From positions 1 to 44,670 of the forward strand of contig PHBU01000026.1 in assembly GCA_002840685.1 (NCBI GenBank): DNA of 44,670 bases, written 5' to 3'. This DNA is from Chloroflexi bacterium HGW-Chloroflexi-6 (GTDB lineage: Bacteria > Chloroflexota > Anaerolineae > Anaerolineales > Villigracilaceae). Of this stretch, positions 14,836 through 22,620 are shown in pieces; the first letter of the stretch is position 1; every line of letters begins with the position of its first letter. Made by a program: the position numbers and the translations under genes. The notes beneath the pieces were generated by a model. That model was not told where the DNA came from. It made no database searches and was given only the letters and a program-made list of their open reading frames with translations.

Positions 14836-17325
14836 TTATTCAATCCAGTATTCCTGTCCGTGTCTTTCAACCAAGACCCGGAAGACCGGCTGTAGATCAT
14901 CCCACAGGCGGCGCGACCAGGATTCCAGGCCGGAGGGCATACATTCTGCCAGGTAGATGGAGACGGGCAGATTTGGCGATTCACAAATGATGGGCTGGTT
15001 CATCTCGCCGCGATAAACAGTTTCGGCTTGTTTGTTGATCTGGGAGAGGGTCGGCTGACAGCCAAAGACCCATTTCGCCTTGCCATCGGGCAGGCGGCAC
15101 CAGGTCTGATCGGGAATGGGAACCGTGGTGTAGGTAAACGCATCCGAAACGGTGCCATTGGCCATGAACAGGCGCACGCTGTCTGAACGATTGCTCAGCA
15201 GCAACCCGGTCTGACTGGCAAAGAAAACCTGCCTGGCGCCGGGCTCAAGGGTAACCCCTTCAATGGTATAGGGGGACGAATCTCCATTTTGATCGTCCAG
15301 CTTCCAGCCCTGAATGCTCATAGATACATTTCCGACATTCATCAACTCGATAAACTCATCACCTGAGTCGATCGAGCCGTCATTATTCCAGTCGGAACGC
15401 GAGTGGGGCAGGAATTCGTTAATGATGATCTGGCTGATCTTGGCCGCCGGAATGCGGGTTGGGGTACGGGTTTTCGTCGGTGTGCGGGTCGGAGTCGTTG
15501 ACTTGGCCGGCGAGGGAGTGGGGGTAACAAAGTAGGCCCAGTTCACATTGCGTGGTGTGCCGCAAATCAGACCATCCGCAGAATCCGTTCCATTTTTAAG
15601 AACACCTGTGTTGGTGATCCAGGCCGTGTCGCTATCGGCAAAACTTGCGCCGCGCCGCTCCATACTGCAACGCTTGTCTGCATTAGAATTCCCGGCAGGC
15701 CACACGCCGCCATTGCCGTTGGCAGTATCGACAATTGAACTGGGAGATGATTTAAGTTGCAAGATCATACCGGTATTGGTAAGCGAGCCCGTAAAAATCT
15801 GATCAGCTTCAATGTCTTTTATCGTATCATCGTCAGTGCGCTCAAGCAGGAAATAGCTACCGGCTGGGATTGTGCCATTCAGGGTGACCGAGAAGGTTGT
15901 GCTGGCGGTGAGAGTCCAGCCGGTAATGTCGATCGGAACTGTGCCCGGGTTATATAATTCGATCCATTCGTCGGTATCACTGGCCAGGGTTCCCATCCAG
16001 GCGACTTCATTGATCACAATGGAGCGCAGTGCAGAAGGCGTTGAGGTCAGGGTCCGCGTAAATGTTGGAGTCGGGGTAAGTGTTATGGTTGGCGTAAAAG
16101 TAGCTGTTGGTGTAAAGGTTGGGGTGCTGATTGCGCCGCCAATATTCGCGGCTCCAGGTGAACCATTAATGAGATTTCCTAGACGATCCAAAGCAAAAGG
16201 AGTTCCATTGAAAGTCAGCCAGGCGGGATCGGTATCCGGTTCATTCGAGCGACGTTCCATGCTATGGTAAAAGGCAAAACGATTCCCGGCCGGCCAGAGC
16301 CCGCCATCGCTGTTGGCAGAATCAACCAGATCGTTAGTATCGCTGTATAAATACAGGCTGTCACCACTGACATTCAAAAATGGGAAAGCGTAAACCAGGT
16401 TGGCGGGGACATTGGTATCGGATTGGTTTCTTTCTATCAGGTAATAACCGCCTGGAGGGATGGAGCCGGATAGGGGAATTCTGTCTTTGCCGGGGCTTTG
16501 TAAATACAAACCATTTAGAATTATAGGTTCAGTCAAACTCGGGTTATGCAATTCAATCCACTGTGCCAGGGTGTCATCGGCCTGGGTGCCGCCCCAGGCA
16601 ACTTCATTGATCAGGATAAGACGTTCCCAAAGAGGACAAACATTAAAAATAGAAGATGAGTTCTGGGGGGTACTGGGATTAATGAGAACAAAATCTATAG
16701 AGTTATTGTCATTATCTTGACAACCATATAAATAAACGCGACTATAACTTTGATTAATATTTCCTAACAGTGGATTAATAACAATGTCTTCCTTGTAGGT
16801 AGACCCCAAACCCATACCAACTTGGTTTACTATTGTGTCATTCGGTAGTGAAAGTGCAATTCCACCAGTATCTGTAATATCTGAAGCGTAACTGCTGGGA
16901 AAAATATCAGAATCAGCCAAAACTGAACCGGTATAACCGGATGAATTTATGATTAATCGATGTTGCCCTGGCTGAATCAGAGTAGAGGCCGGAAAAACAT
17001 AAATAACACTAGTTAAACCTACATTATCAGAAGCCCAAATTTTCCACCCTGAAATATCAACAGCGAAATGTGTAGGGTTGAAAAGTTCAATAAACTCATC
17101 ATTTTCGCCACTAGGGCCTCTCGTTCGAAACTCGCTGATAACCACACTCGTCCCTAAGGACGGAACGGGCCGCTTTTGAGCCCCCGCCTCGACCTGCATC
17201 AGGCCCGCCGAGGCCAGCAGGGAAAAAGCCAGCGCGCCAAAGGTTAACAGGGCAAAGAAGCGTCGCAACCAGACCTTATGATCTGGTTGCGAGGGGTGGG
17301 TGTGGGTGGGGGAGATTGATTTCAT
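14836..17325 (-). CDS. Secreted protein with four lamin-tail (LTD) domains
   Basis: An 829-residue exported protein. A twin basic stretch and hydrophobic helix (about 25-45, ending AGLMQVEAGAQ) form the signal peptide. Four lamin-tail domains follow, each opening with an I(N/S)E strand: VVISEFRTRGPSGENDEF (about 60), LILINEVAWGGT (about 235), SIVINEVAWMGT (about 440) and QIIINEFLPHS (about 635). Threonine-proline-rich linkers separate some of them (about 398-435 and 600-630), as in many Chloroflexota surface proteins. Bacterial LTD proteins are thought to act in adhesion or nuclease anchoring; no enzyme domain is seen. The 5' third is noticeably AT-richer than the rest. No ribosome site precedes ATG 17325. 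Confidence 0.87.
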   Translation of the reverse strand: MKSISPTHTHPSQPDHKVWLRRFFALLTFGALAFSLLASAGLMQVEAGAQKRPVPSLGTSVVISEFRTRGPSGENDEFIELFNPTHFAVDISGWKIWASDNVGLTSVIYVFPASTLIQPGQHRLIINSSGYTGSVLADSDIFPSSYASDITDTGGIALSLPNDTIVNQVGMGLGSTYKEDIVINPLLGNINQSYSRVYLYGCQDNDNNSIDFVLINPSTPQNSSSIFNVCPLWERLILINEVAWGGTQADDTLAQWIELHNPSLTEPIILNGLYLQSPGKDRIPLSGSIPPGGYYLIERNQSDTNVPANLVYAFPFLNVSGDSLYLYSDTNDLVDSANSDGGLWPAGNRFAFYHSMERRSNEPDTDPAWLTFNGTPFALDRLGNLINGSPGAANIGGAISTPTFTPTATFTPTITLTPTPTFTRTLTSTPSALRSIVINEVAWMGTLASDTDEWIELYNPGTVPIDITGWTLTASTTFSVTLNGTIPAGSYFLLERTDDDTIKDIEADQIFTGSLTNTGMILQLKSSPSSIVDTANGNGGVWPAGNSNADKRCSMERRGASFADSDTAWITNTGVLKNGTDSADGLICGTPRNVNWAYFVTPTPSPAKSTTPTRTPTKTRTPTRIPAAKISQIIINEFLPHSRSDWNNDGSIDSGDEFIELMNVGNVSMSIQGWKLDDQNGDSSPYTIEGVTLEPGARQVFFASQTGLLLSNRSDSVRLFMANGTVSDAFTYTTVPIPDQTWCRLPDGKAKWVFGCQPTLSQINKQAETVYRGEMNQPIICESPNLPVSIYLAECMPSGLESWSRRLWDDLQPVFRVLVERHGQEYWIE

Positions 17326-17403
17326 GGGTTATCAGGCATAACAAAATCAGCACCCAAAACGCAGGGCACACAGTTCCCCCAGATTATAACAACTTGCGCT
17401 CAA

Positions 17404-17664
17404 TTAACGCGGCTCAATTACCAATTTGACGGCGGTCCGCACTTTATCTTCGATTTCCACGTCCACAAACTCCGGAACGCAGCAGACTTCGATCCCATCT
17501 CCGCGCAAATAGGTGGTGGCCAAGACAAGGGCCTTGACGGCCTGATTAACAGCCCCGGCGCCAATCGCCTGAACTTCAGCGCGTTTATGTTCACGAACGA
17601 CTCCAGCAATTGCCCCGGCGACAGCAGATGTGCGGGAGGTCGCAGAAACTTTGATCATATCCAT
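17404..17664 (-). CDS. spoVS: Stage V sporulation protein S homologue
   Basis: The 86-residue sequence matches the SpoVS family along its whole length (Alba-like fold): MIKVSATSRTSAVAGAIAG at the start, then EVQAIGAGAVNQAVKAL and IEVCCVPEFVDVEIEDK. SpoVS is a small, probably nucleic-acid-binding regulator needed for later sporulation in Bacillus, but it is widespread in non-spore-formers. ATG 17664 gives the exact family length and follows GGAAGGGAG; the longer in-frame start at 17727 is rejected. Promoter: TTGATT (17740-17735), 17 bp, TATACT (17717-17712). Its position directly beside the replication origin is notable. Confidence 0.93.
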   Translation of the reverse strand: MDMIKVSATSRTSAVAGAIAGVVREHKRAEVQAIGAGAVNQAVKALVLATTYLRGDGIEVCCVPEFVDVEIEDKVRTAVKLVIEPR

Positions 17665-17711
17665 AGTATTCTCCCTTCCAATGATGAAAACGAGGGGCAG
17701 TTCGTAAGTTG

Positions 17712-17740
17712 AGTATACAAGATTCAAACTTGCAAATCAA
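17712..17740 (-). promoter_or_regulatory. spoVS promoter
   Basis: On the - strand TTGATT (17740-17735) and TATACT (17717-17712) are separated by 17 bp. The -10 lies 47 bases before ATG 17664, leaving a leader that carries the GGAAGGGAG ribosome site. It sits at the left edge of the origin region. Confidence 0.7.
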
Positions 17741-17770
17741 CACCCTTGTTTTCTTTTGGAAGGTTTGCCT

Positions 17771-17844
17771 TTCTTTTTAAAAGAGATATGAATATAAATA
17801 TATATCTTTAGTATTCGTAGTAGAGCCTGTGGATATGTGGAAAA
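17771..17844 (-). other. Basal unwinding module: DnaA boxes, DnaA-trios, AT-rich element
   Basis: Read on the - strand, two near-perfect DnaA boxes (17844-17828) are followed by GGCTC, then CTACTACGAATACTA, then an AT-only-like stretch (about 17812-17771). In the B. subtilis origin the order is the same: box ending ATCCACA, a GC-rich link, CTACTATTACTTCTACTA and an AT-rich run. The DnaA-trio is read on the complementary strand 3' to 5' as GAT-GAT-GCT-TAT-GAT. This sets the probable melting site and the direction of DnaA filament growth, leftwards in this window. Confidence 0.7.
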
Positions 17845-18023
17845 CTTTTTTACAGCCCCATATCTGGGAATTTGGCTTTCTTTTTCAGGGTATTTGCGGG
17901 TCTGTTCCCGACTCGCTCTTGTGGAGGCTGTGGATAAAACCCAGAAAAGCCACGGCTTGTTTTTAGCTTGTGGATAAGTTCTTTTTTTACTCAGAAAAGC
18001 CCTTCCAATAGATTGGCTTTTTC

Positions 18024-18057
18024 AAAAGATACCCCCCATATATGGGGGGTATCTTTT
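18024..18057. repeat. Perfect 34-bp palindrome in the origin
   Basis: The halves 18024-18040 and 18041-18057 are exact reverse complements without a loop; the core is CCCCCCATATATGGGGGG. Similar but imperfect cores occur at 17856-17868 (CCCCATATCTGGG) and 18184-18197 (CCCACATATGGGGG). This may be a binding site for an origin regulator; a cruciform or a terminator for spoVS read-in are less likely because no T-run or gene direction fits. Confidence 0.8.
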
Positions 18058-18200
18058 CTTCATACTTCGAACAGGTGAGCAGTTTGTCCACACCCCTGAT
18101 GAGTTATCCACAGATATATGGCACTTATCCACAGCTTGTGCGAGATTGTTGGTTTTTTGGACTCAGGGCCGGGTTTCGCATATCCCACATATGGGGGATG

Positions 18201-19190
18201 CTACAGGCCGTATTGAGCGGAAATTTCGTCAAATTTTTCTTCAAGAACATCCAGAAAGTGATCCAGCCCTTGCAGGCGCAGGGAGAGTCCGGTGGGGTCC
18301 AATCTCAGGATGTCCAGCACGTTCTGCCAGGTTTCCAGCTGAGGCTGCTCCAGAGTGCCGGTTTCAACGGCCTGCATCCAGGTGTTCAGGAGCGGCCACA
18401 GCGCTGCGATAGGGGTTGGACTATCCAACAGGGCCAGCAAGGCCTGTTTGTAATATTCCAGGCGGGCAGTGTGGATGCGCAGGTTTTGGTGAGATTGGGC
18501 GGCGCGGGTGAAGGCGCTTTCCCAGGCCGGCAGCCAGCCGCGCAGTGTGTCCGGAGTCAGCTCCAGGCCGCCGAGCAGGGCCAGCAAAGTGTCGTTCAAT
18601 TCAGGCAGGCCGGCAAGTTGTGCGCGTTGCGGAAATTCTAACAGGAAGCGTCTTTCGGCCAGGGGGAATCCGCTCAGGACGGCCAGGGCGTTGGCGACCT
18701 GCTCGACCATGACCAGGTATTCGGGCAGGGCTGGCATTTCTCCCAGTTGAGCCATTGTCCAGGCCTGGCGGGCCGGGGAGGCAAAGGCCCGCGAACGTGC
18801 CAAAACATTGAGAGGGTCTTCAAACTGGGCGCGCAAGATCGACTGGGTGTACTCGAAAAATTTGCTTTTTTCGTGCAAGAGCAGCGGGTCCCACATCGTC
18901 CAGCCGCGCCAGGGATCGCCGCGCAGTTCGCGCGGTTTGGCATACAGGCTTTCAGCCTCGAAAAAAATATCGAGATGGATTTCGTTGGAGAGTTTCACAA
19001 CTTCACGGGCAAAGGTCGGTTCGCCTTTGGTGATGACCAGCAAGTCGATATCGGTTGTGCCGCCGAGCAGCGATTCGTCCCTCAGTACCGAGCCAACCAG
19101 AAAAACGGCGACCACGCTCGGATCGGGTTTGAATCGCTTTTCGACAGTATCGCGCGCCAGTTTGACGAGCATGTCACGGGTAATCCGCAT
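18201..19190 (-). CDS. Nucleotidyltransferase domain protein
   Basis: A 329-residue protein with a polymerase-beta-like nucleotidyltransferase fold at its N-terminus. VVAVFLVGSVLRDESLLGG (about 26-44), followed by TTDIDLLVI, gives the GS-x9-12-DxD pattern with both metal-binding aspartates (D47, D49 approx.). A third acidic strand follows (EIHLDIFFE, about 70-78). The C-terminal 230 residues are helical, without motifs I recognise. ATG 19190, just after the kinase stop and with GGAG six bases upstream, is preferred over ATG 19202, which overlaps the kinase gene and has no ribosome site. It probably forms an operon with the kinase. The substrate is unknown. It borders oriC. Confidence 0.8.
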   Translation of the reverse strand: MRITRDMLVKLARDTVEKRFKPDPSVVAVFLVGSVLRDESLLGGTTDIDLLVITKGEPTFAREVVKLSNEIHLDIFFEAESLYAKPRELRGDPWRGWTMWDPLLLHEKSKFFEYTQSILRAQFEDPLNVLARSRAFASPARQAWTMAQLGEMPALPEYLVMVEQVANALAVLSGFPLAERRFLLEFPQRAQLAGLPELNDTLLALLGGLELTPDTLRGWLPAWESAFTRAAQSHQNLRIHTARLEYYKQALLALLDSPTPIAALWPLLNTWMQAVETGTLEQPQLETWQNVLDILRLDPTGLSLRLQGLDHFLDVLEEKFDEISAQYGL

Positions 19191-19191
19191 C

Positions 19192-19827
19192 TCAATCTCC
19201 ATCGATCAGCGTAGGCTGGAAGGGAGAAATCCCCAGCGCCTCGCGGATTCGGTTTTCTATCAGGTTCAGGTGTTCAGGGTAGCGCACAAAGTCGATCGGG
19301 TTGCTGTCGATGATCAGCTTGGGGCTGTTGGTCTGGGCAAAAAAATCATCGTAAGCGGCGGCCAGTTCGGCGATATAACTGCGTTCCATGGCGCGCTCAT
19401 AAAAGCGGTCGCGCAGTGCGATGCGCGCCATAAGCGTATCAACACTGGCCGAAAGGTAGACCGTCAGATCGGGCAGCGGAATTTTCTCAGCCAGGGCCTC
19501 ATGCACGCGGTGGTACATGGTCAGCTCGTCGCCCTGCAGGTTGATGCGCGCGAAAAGCGAGTCTTTGGCGAAGGTGTAATCGGCCAACAGGCTTTTGCCG
19601 GTGTTCAAAATGGCCGGAACCGTGCTGTTTTGCTGGCGGTAGCGGCTGAGCAGAAAAAAAATCTGGGTTTGGAAGGCATAGCGCGCCCGGTCGCCGTAAA
19701 AATCGGAAAGGAACGGGTTTTCCTCGAAAACTTCGAGCAAAATTTCGGTATTTTCGAAACGCGGCTGCAGCAGGCGCGCCAGGGTGGTTTTACCGACCCC
19801 AATCACACCTTCGATGGCGATGTACAT
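19192..19827 (-). CDS. Deoxynucleoside kinase (dAK/dGK family)
   Basis: This 211-residue enzyme belongs to the dNK family, which phosphorylates deoxynucleosides for DNA precursor salvage. It shows the P-loop GVIGVGKTTLARLL (about 7-20), the family acid motif LLEVFEENPFLSDFY (about 35-49), the LADYTFAKDSLFA substrate segment (about 85-97), and the lid arginines in RIALRDRFYERAME (about 135-148). All key parts are present. ATG 19827 begins directly with MYIAIEGVIG, the usual family start. The nucleotidyltransferase gene follows immediately, and the acetyltransferase gene is divergent with 94 bp between starts. Confidence 0.92.
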   Translation of the reverse strand: MYIAIEGVIGVGKTTLARLLQPRFENTEILLEVFEENPFLSDFYGDRARYAFQTQIFFLLSRYRQQNSTVPAILNTGKSLLADYTFAKDSLFARINLQGDELTMYHRVHEALAEKIPLPDLTVYLSASVDTLMARIALRDRFYERAMERSYIAELAAAYDDFFAQTNSPKLIIDSNPIDFVRYPEHLNLIENRIREALGISPFQPTLIDGD

Positions 19828-19909
19828 GCGGCGACTCCCGGAAAATGATGGTTAAGGATACCATAAATCAACGGCAGAAGGCTGAATGATGAAGTCAGAA
19901 TTCTGCGCG

Positions 19910-19921
19910 TATAATAGCGGC
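19910..19921 (+). promoter_or_regulatory. -10 element giving a leaderless acetyltransferase mRNA
   Basis: TATAAT (19910-19915) is followed by AGCGGC and then ATG 19922, placing the expected transcription start at the A of the start codon. No Shine-Dalgarno sequence or good -35 is present. Confidence 0.6.
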
Positions 19922-20356
19922 ATGTCGATTTATGAACGTCTCGTTTACGCGCGAAAAAGCCGGCTTTTCGGAAAAATTGCCTATTTTTTGTTAAAACTGC
20001 TGGGGGTCGAGATCCCTGTTTCGGTGGCGATCGGCCCCGGATTTTTGCTCCACCATGGCGGGGTGGGAGTCGTCATCCACCCGAAGGCGGTCCTCGGCGC
20101 GCGGGTCGGAGTCTACCCCGGGGTGACTCTCGGTCGCGCCGATGTTTACCGCCCGGCAGCGCAATCCGCTTTCGAGGGGATTGTCATCGAAGAGGATGTG
20201 ATCCTCGGCGCCGGGGCCAAGATCCTGTGCGACAGCGGAATCTTGCGCGTACGGCGCGGGACGGTGGTCGGCGCGAACGCCGTGCTGACCCAGTCGACTG
20301 GCGAAAATGAGATCTGGGCGGGTATCCCGGCCCAAAAAGTTGGAATGAGAGTTTAA
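19922..20356 (+). CDS. Serine acetyltransferase-like (left-handed beta-helix) protein
   Basis: A 144-residue hexapeptide-repeat acyltransferase. IGPGFLLHHGGVGVVIHPKAVLGARVGVY (in two parts: IGPGFLLHHGGVGVV about 36-50 and IHPKAVLGARVGVYPGVTLG about 51-70) matches the CysE catalytic region, with HHGGVG carrying the catalytic-type histidine. IVIEEDVILGAGAKIL and VVGANAVLTQ continue the helix, and IWAGIPAQKVG closes it like other hexapeptide enzymes. It lacks the N-terminal helical domain of CysE (about 140 residues), so it is a short form that could act on serine or on a sugar. ATG 19922 is chosen over an upstream start at 19886 because TATAAT lies six bases before it. Two further + strand genes follow. 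Confidence 0.85.
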   Translation: MSIYERLVYARKSRLFGKIAYFLLKLLGVEIPVSVAIGPGFLLHHGGVGVVIHPKAVLGARVGVYPGVTLGRADVYRPAAQSAFEGIVIEEDVILGAGAKILCDSGILRVRRGTVVGANAVLTQSTGENEIWAGIPAQKVGMRV

Positions 20357-20404
20357 AACGGACTTTGTCGCGGATTTGCGGGCAGGAATTAAGAGAGATG
20401 ATAA

Positions 20405-21160
20405 ATGACAGATCATTTGGGCAATGAGATTTTTTGGGCTGTTCATAAAGACTTGCCGCGCGAGGCCCCCGGAGATGAAGCATCGACCCTGCAGGCCTTT
20501 GCGATGTTAAAAGATTTGCCCGCCCAGGCGAGTATTCTTGATATCGGCTGCGGCCCCGGTGCACAGACGGTGGCCCTGGCGCGCGCCAGCCAGGCCAAAA
20601 TCGTTGCGGTTGATACCCATCAACCATTTTTGGATGATCTTGTCCGCCGCGCGGTGCGGGTCGGAGTGGCGGAGCGCATCAAACCGGTCAATGCTTCGAT
20701 GTTCGACCTGGCTTTTGACGAGCGTTTTGATCTGATCTGGTCGGAAGGCGCGATTTACATCATTGGATTTGAAGAAGGCTTGCGCAAGTGGCGTTCGTTG
20801 TTGAAGCCGGGCGGTTATCTGGCGGTAACAGAGATTTCCTGGCTCAAACCGGATGTATCTGATGAAGCCGCCCGCTTTTGGCTGGAGGCGTATCCCGCCA
20901 TGGCGCCAGTTGAAGAGAACCTGGCGCGTGTGGCCCGGGCTGGTTACCAGTCTCTTGGGCATTTTACGCTGCCCGAAAGCGCCTGGTGGAATTTGTACTA
21001 TCATCCGATGGCAGAACGGATCACGCAATTGCGCGAAATGTATCGCGGAAACGCTGCCGCTCAGGAAATTCTGGATAGCGAGTATGCTGAGATCGAGCTT
21101 TATCGCAAACATTCGAATGATTATGGGTATGTCTTTTATGTGATGAAAGCGGATCGTTGA
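20405..21160 (+). CDS. Class I SAM-dependent methyltransferase
   Basis: This 251-residue protein has the Rossmann-like methyltransferase fold. Motif I is SILDIGCGPGAQTVALA (about 43-59), with the SAM-binding GxGxG-type loop. VVAVDTH (about residue 66) holds the acidic residue that binds the SAM ribose, FDLIWSEGAIYI is motif II (about 112-123) and LKPGGYLAVTEISWL is motif III (about 137-151). The C-terminal half is a small cap with many aromatic residues (ESAWWNLYYHPM). The acceptor is unknown; the flanking acetyltransferase and glycosyltransferase suggest small-molecule or surface-sugar modification. ATG 20405 follows AAGAGAG. The glycosyltransferase begins 4 bp after its stop. Confidence 0.88.
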   Translation: MTDHLGNEIFWAVHKDLPREAPGDEASTLQAFAMLKDLPAQASILDIGCGPGAQTVALARASQAKIVAVDTHQPFLDDLVRRAVRVGVAERIKPVNASMFDLAFDERFDLIWSEGAIYIIGFEEGLRKWRSLLKPGGYLAVTEISWLKPDVSDEAARFWLEAYPAMAPVEENLARVARAGYQSLGHFTLPESAWWNLYYHPMAERITQLREMYRGNAAAQEILDSEYAEIELYRKHSNDYGYVFYVMKADR

Positions 21161-21164
21161 ACAG

Positions 21165-22169
21165 ATGACTGAGCGGATTTGTATTGTCCCTAAGGTGCAT
21201 GGCGTTGGCGGCATGGTGTCCTTTCTCCACAAGTTTTCATCGGCTGTGGAGAAACGCGGCGTCGCGGTCACTTTCGATTTAACGGATGAACCTTACAGCG
21301 CGATCCTGGTGATCGGCGGGTCGAGACAACTGCTCTCGCTTTTCAGGGCCAGGCAAAGGGTTGTCCAGCGCCTTGACGGGATCAACTGGATCCACCGTAA
21401 AAAGCCCGTTTCGTTGAAACATTCCCTGCGTTCGGAATACGGCAACTTTGTCCTGAGTTTGATCCGGCGCTTTGTGGCGGATCGGATCGTTTACCAGAGT
21501 GAATTTTCGCGCGTCTGGTGGAATGGTTGGTTTGGAACGCTCAAAACCCCGTTTTCGGTGGTGCATAATGCGGTCGATTTGGATGTGTATAAGCCTGTAG
21601 AACCAAGAGCCGCTTTGCCTTACAGATTGTTGGTTGTGGAAGGGTCGATGGGCGGCGGCTACGAGGGTGGGCTGGCCAATGCCATTCGGCTGGCTGAGGC
21701 GACCTCGGGTCTGGTTTCGAAACCGTTGGAGTTGATGGTGGTCGGGGAAGTCGGCGAGGCGCTCAAGGCGGAGTGGAATGCCAAAAGTACTGTGCCGATT
21801 TCCTGGGCCGGTAAAGTGGCGCGGGATCGCATCCCGCAACTGATGAACGAGGCGCACGCCTTGTTTTCCGCGGATGTCCATCCGGCCTGTCCCAACTCGG
21901 TCATTGAAGCGCTGGCCTGCGGCCTGCCGGTGGTGGCTTATGATACCGGCTCGCTTTCCGAGCTGGTCCCGGCTTCGGCGGGGATGGTGGCTCCCTATGG
22001 CGCGAACCCCTGGAATTTGGAGACGCCCGTTGCCGGGCTGTTGGCACAGGGGTTGGCGGAGGTGCTGGACAGACAACAAAAATTCCGCGAGGGGGCCAGG
22101 GCGCACGCGGAATCTGCTTTTGGGTTGGAGGCGATGACAGAGAAATATTTGAACGCGTTGTTGGGGTAG
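21165..22169 (+). CDS. Glycosyltransferase, GT-B fold (family 4-like)
   Basis: A 334-residue enzyme. The N-terminus, ICIVPKVHGVGGMVSFLHKF, has the glycine-rich acceptor loop of GT-B enzymes. VVHNAVDLDVYKP (about 128-140) is the typical domain junction of family 4. In the donor-binding domain, LFSADVHPACPNSVIEALAC (about 230-249) contains the E-x7-E type motif, though the first glutamate is replaced in this stretch; GLPVVAYDTGSLSELV then follows. It is tightly linked to the methyltransferase gene. Sugar donor and acceptor are unknown. Confidence 0.85.
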   Translation: MTERICIVPKVHGVGGMVSFLHKFSSAVEKRGVAVTFDLTDEPYSAILVIGGSRQLLSLFRARQRVVQRLDGINWIHRKKPVSLKHSLRSEYGNFVLSLIRRFVADRIVYQSEFSRVWWNGWFGTLKTPFSVVHNAVDLDVYKPVEPRAALPYRLLVVEGSMGGGYEGGLANAIRLAEATSGLVSKPLELMVVGEVGEALKAEWNAKSTVPISWAGKVARDRIPQLMNEAHALFSADVHPACPNSVIEALACGLPVVAYDTGSLSELVPASAGMVAPYGANPWNLETPVAGLLAQGLAEVLDRQQKFREGARAHAESAFGLEAMTEKYLNALLG

Positions 22170-22173
22170 TTTT

Positions 22174-22620
22174 TTAGGAACCTTCCAGTAAATCGGCATC
22201 TATTAAATCTTGGGGGCGTCCCGATGCCCGTTTTGCTGTCACCAAATCTTGTTTGGAAATAAAATTAACTTTGAGCCCATCAAAATCTACAATCTGACGG
22301 CGGGACCAGCATTTTTCAAAGGTTGCGCCGGGAATTCCCATCAGCACATCAACGCGGACCGGGGGCACACCCATTTGATAAAAATAGCCTTCTTCAGAAA
22401 AATCATCAACGCTCATCTCTGTTAACGGTGCGCCAAATTCTTTAAGCGCCTTATAAACTGCTTCGGCATTGGCAATATCCGTGCTGATCCAGAGATCAAG
22501 ATCTTTGGTAAAGCGTGGTTCACCATATTGGATAACGGCGTAGCCACCAATTACCAAATATTTAACGTGATTGTCGTTGAAAATTTGTAATAGATCGCTG
22601 AAGTCTGAGTTGACGAACAT
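22174..22620 (-). CDS. DUF6036-type nucleotidyltransferase (possible TA module member)
   Basis: This 148-residue protein has a minimal nucleotidyltransferase fold. VKYLVIGGYAVIQYGEPRFTKDLDLWI (VIGGYAVIQYG about 22-32; TKDLDLWI about 37-44) gives the GG-x-DxD arrangement, and VRVDVLMGIPG (about 92-102) supplies the third acidic residue. Similar proteins (AbiEii/MNT/DUF6036 classes) are often toxins or tRNA-modifying enzymes of toxin-antitoxin loci. Its first 59 bp overlap the small upstream gene, which supports coupled expression. Start ATG 22620 follows AAGGGA. It also lies tail to tail with the glycosyltransferase gene, leaving 4 bp. The toxin label is inference only. Confidence 0.75.
   Translation of the reverse strand: MFVNSDFSDLLQIFNDNHVKYLVIGGYAVIQYGEPRFTKDLDLWISTDIANAEAVYKALKEFGAPLTEMSVDDFSEEGYFYQMGVPPVRVDVLMGIPGATFEKCWSRRQIVDFDGLKVNFISKQDLVTAKRASGRPQDLIDADLLEGS

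Larger units (their letters stand above)
17765..18200. other. oriC: Predicted chromosomal replication origin (oriC)
   Basis: This non-coding stretch holds four perfect DnaA boxes: TGTGGATAA at 17929-17937 and 17969-17977, TTATCCACA at 18104-18112 and 18125-18133. Near matches are at 17828-17836, 17836-17844 and 18084-18092. The two left boxes point one way and the two right ones the other. An AT-rich segment (17771-17812) lies at the left, joined to the first box by a DnaA-trio-like run. A perfect 34-bp palindrome sits between the box pairs. dnaN lies nearby, and hand-counted G/C balance of the + strand changes from C-rich or even to G-rich across the region. The neighbouring genes are spoVS and a nucleotidyltransferase. 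Confidence 0.88.

Noticed and set aside
18024..18057. Rho-independent terminator in the intergenic region
   Set aside because: The palindrome has no loop, and no gene on either strand ends there: spoVS starts to the left and transcribes leftward, while the nucleotidyltransferase ends on the right at 18201, about 145 bp before it. A protein site is more likely, although weak termination of the latter cannot be excluded.
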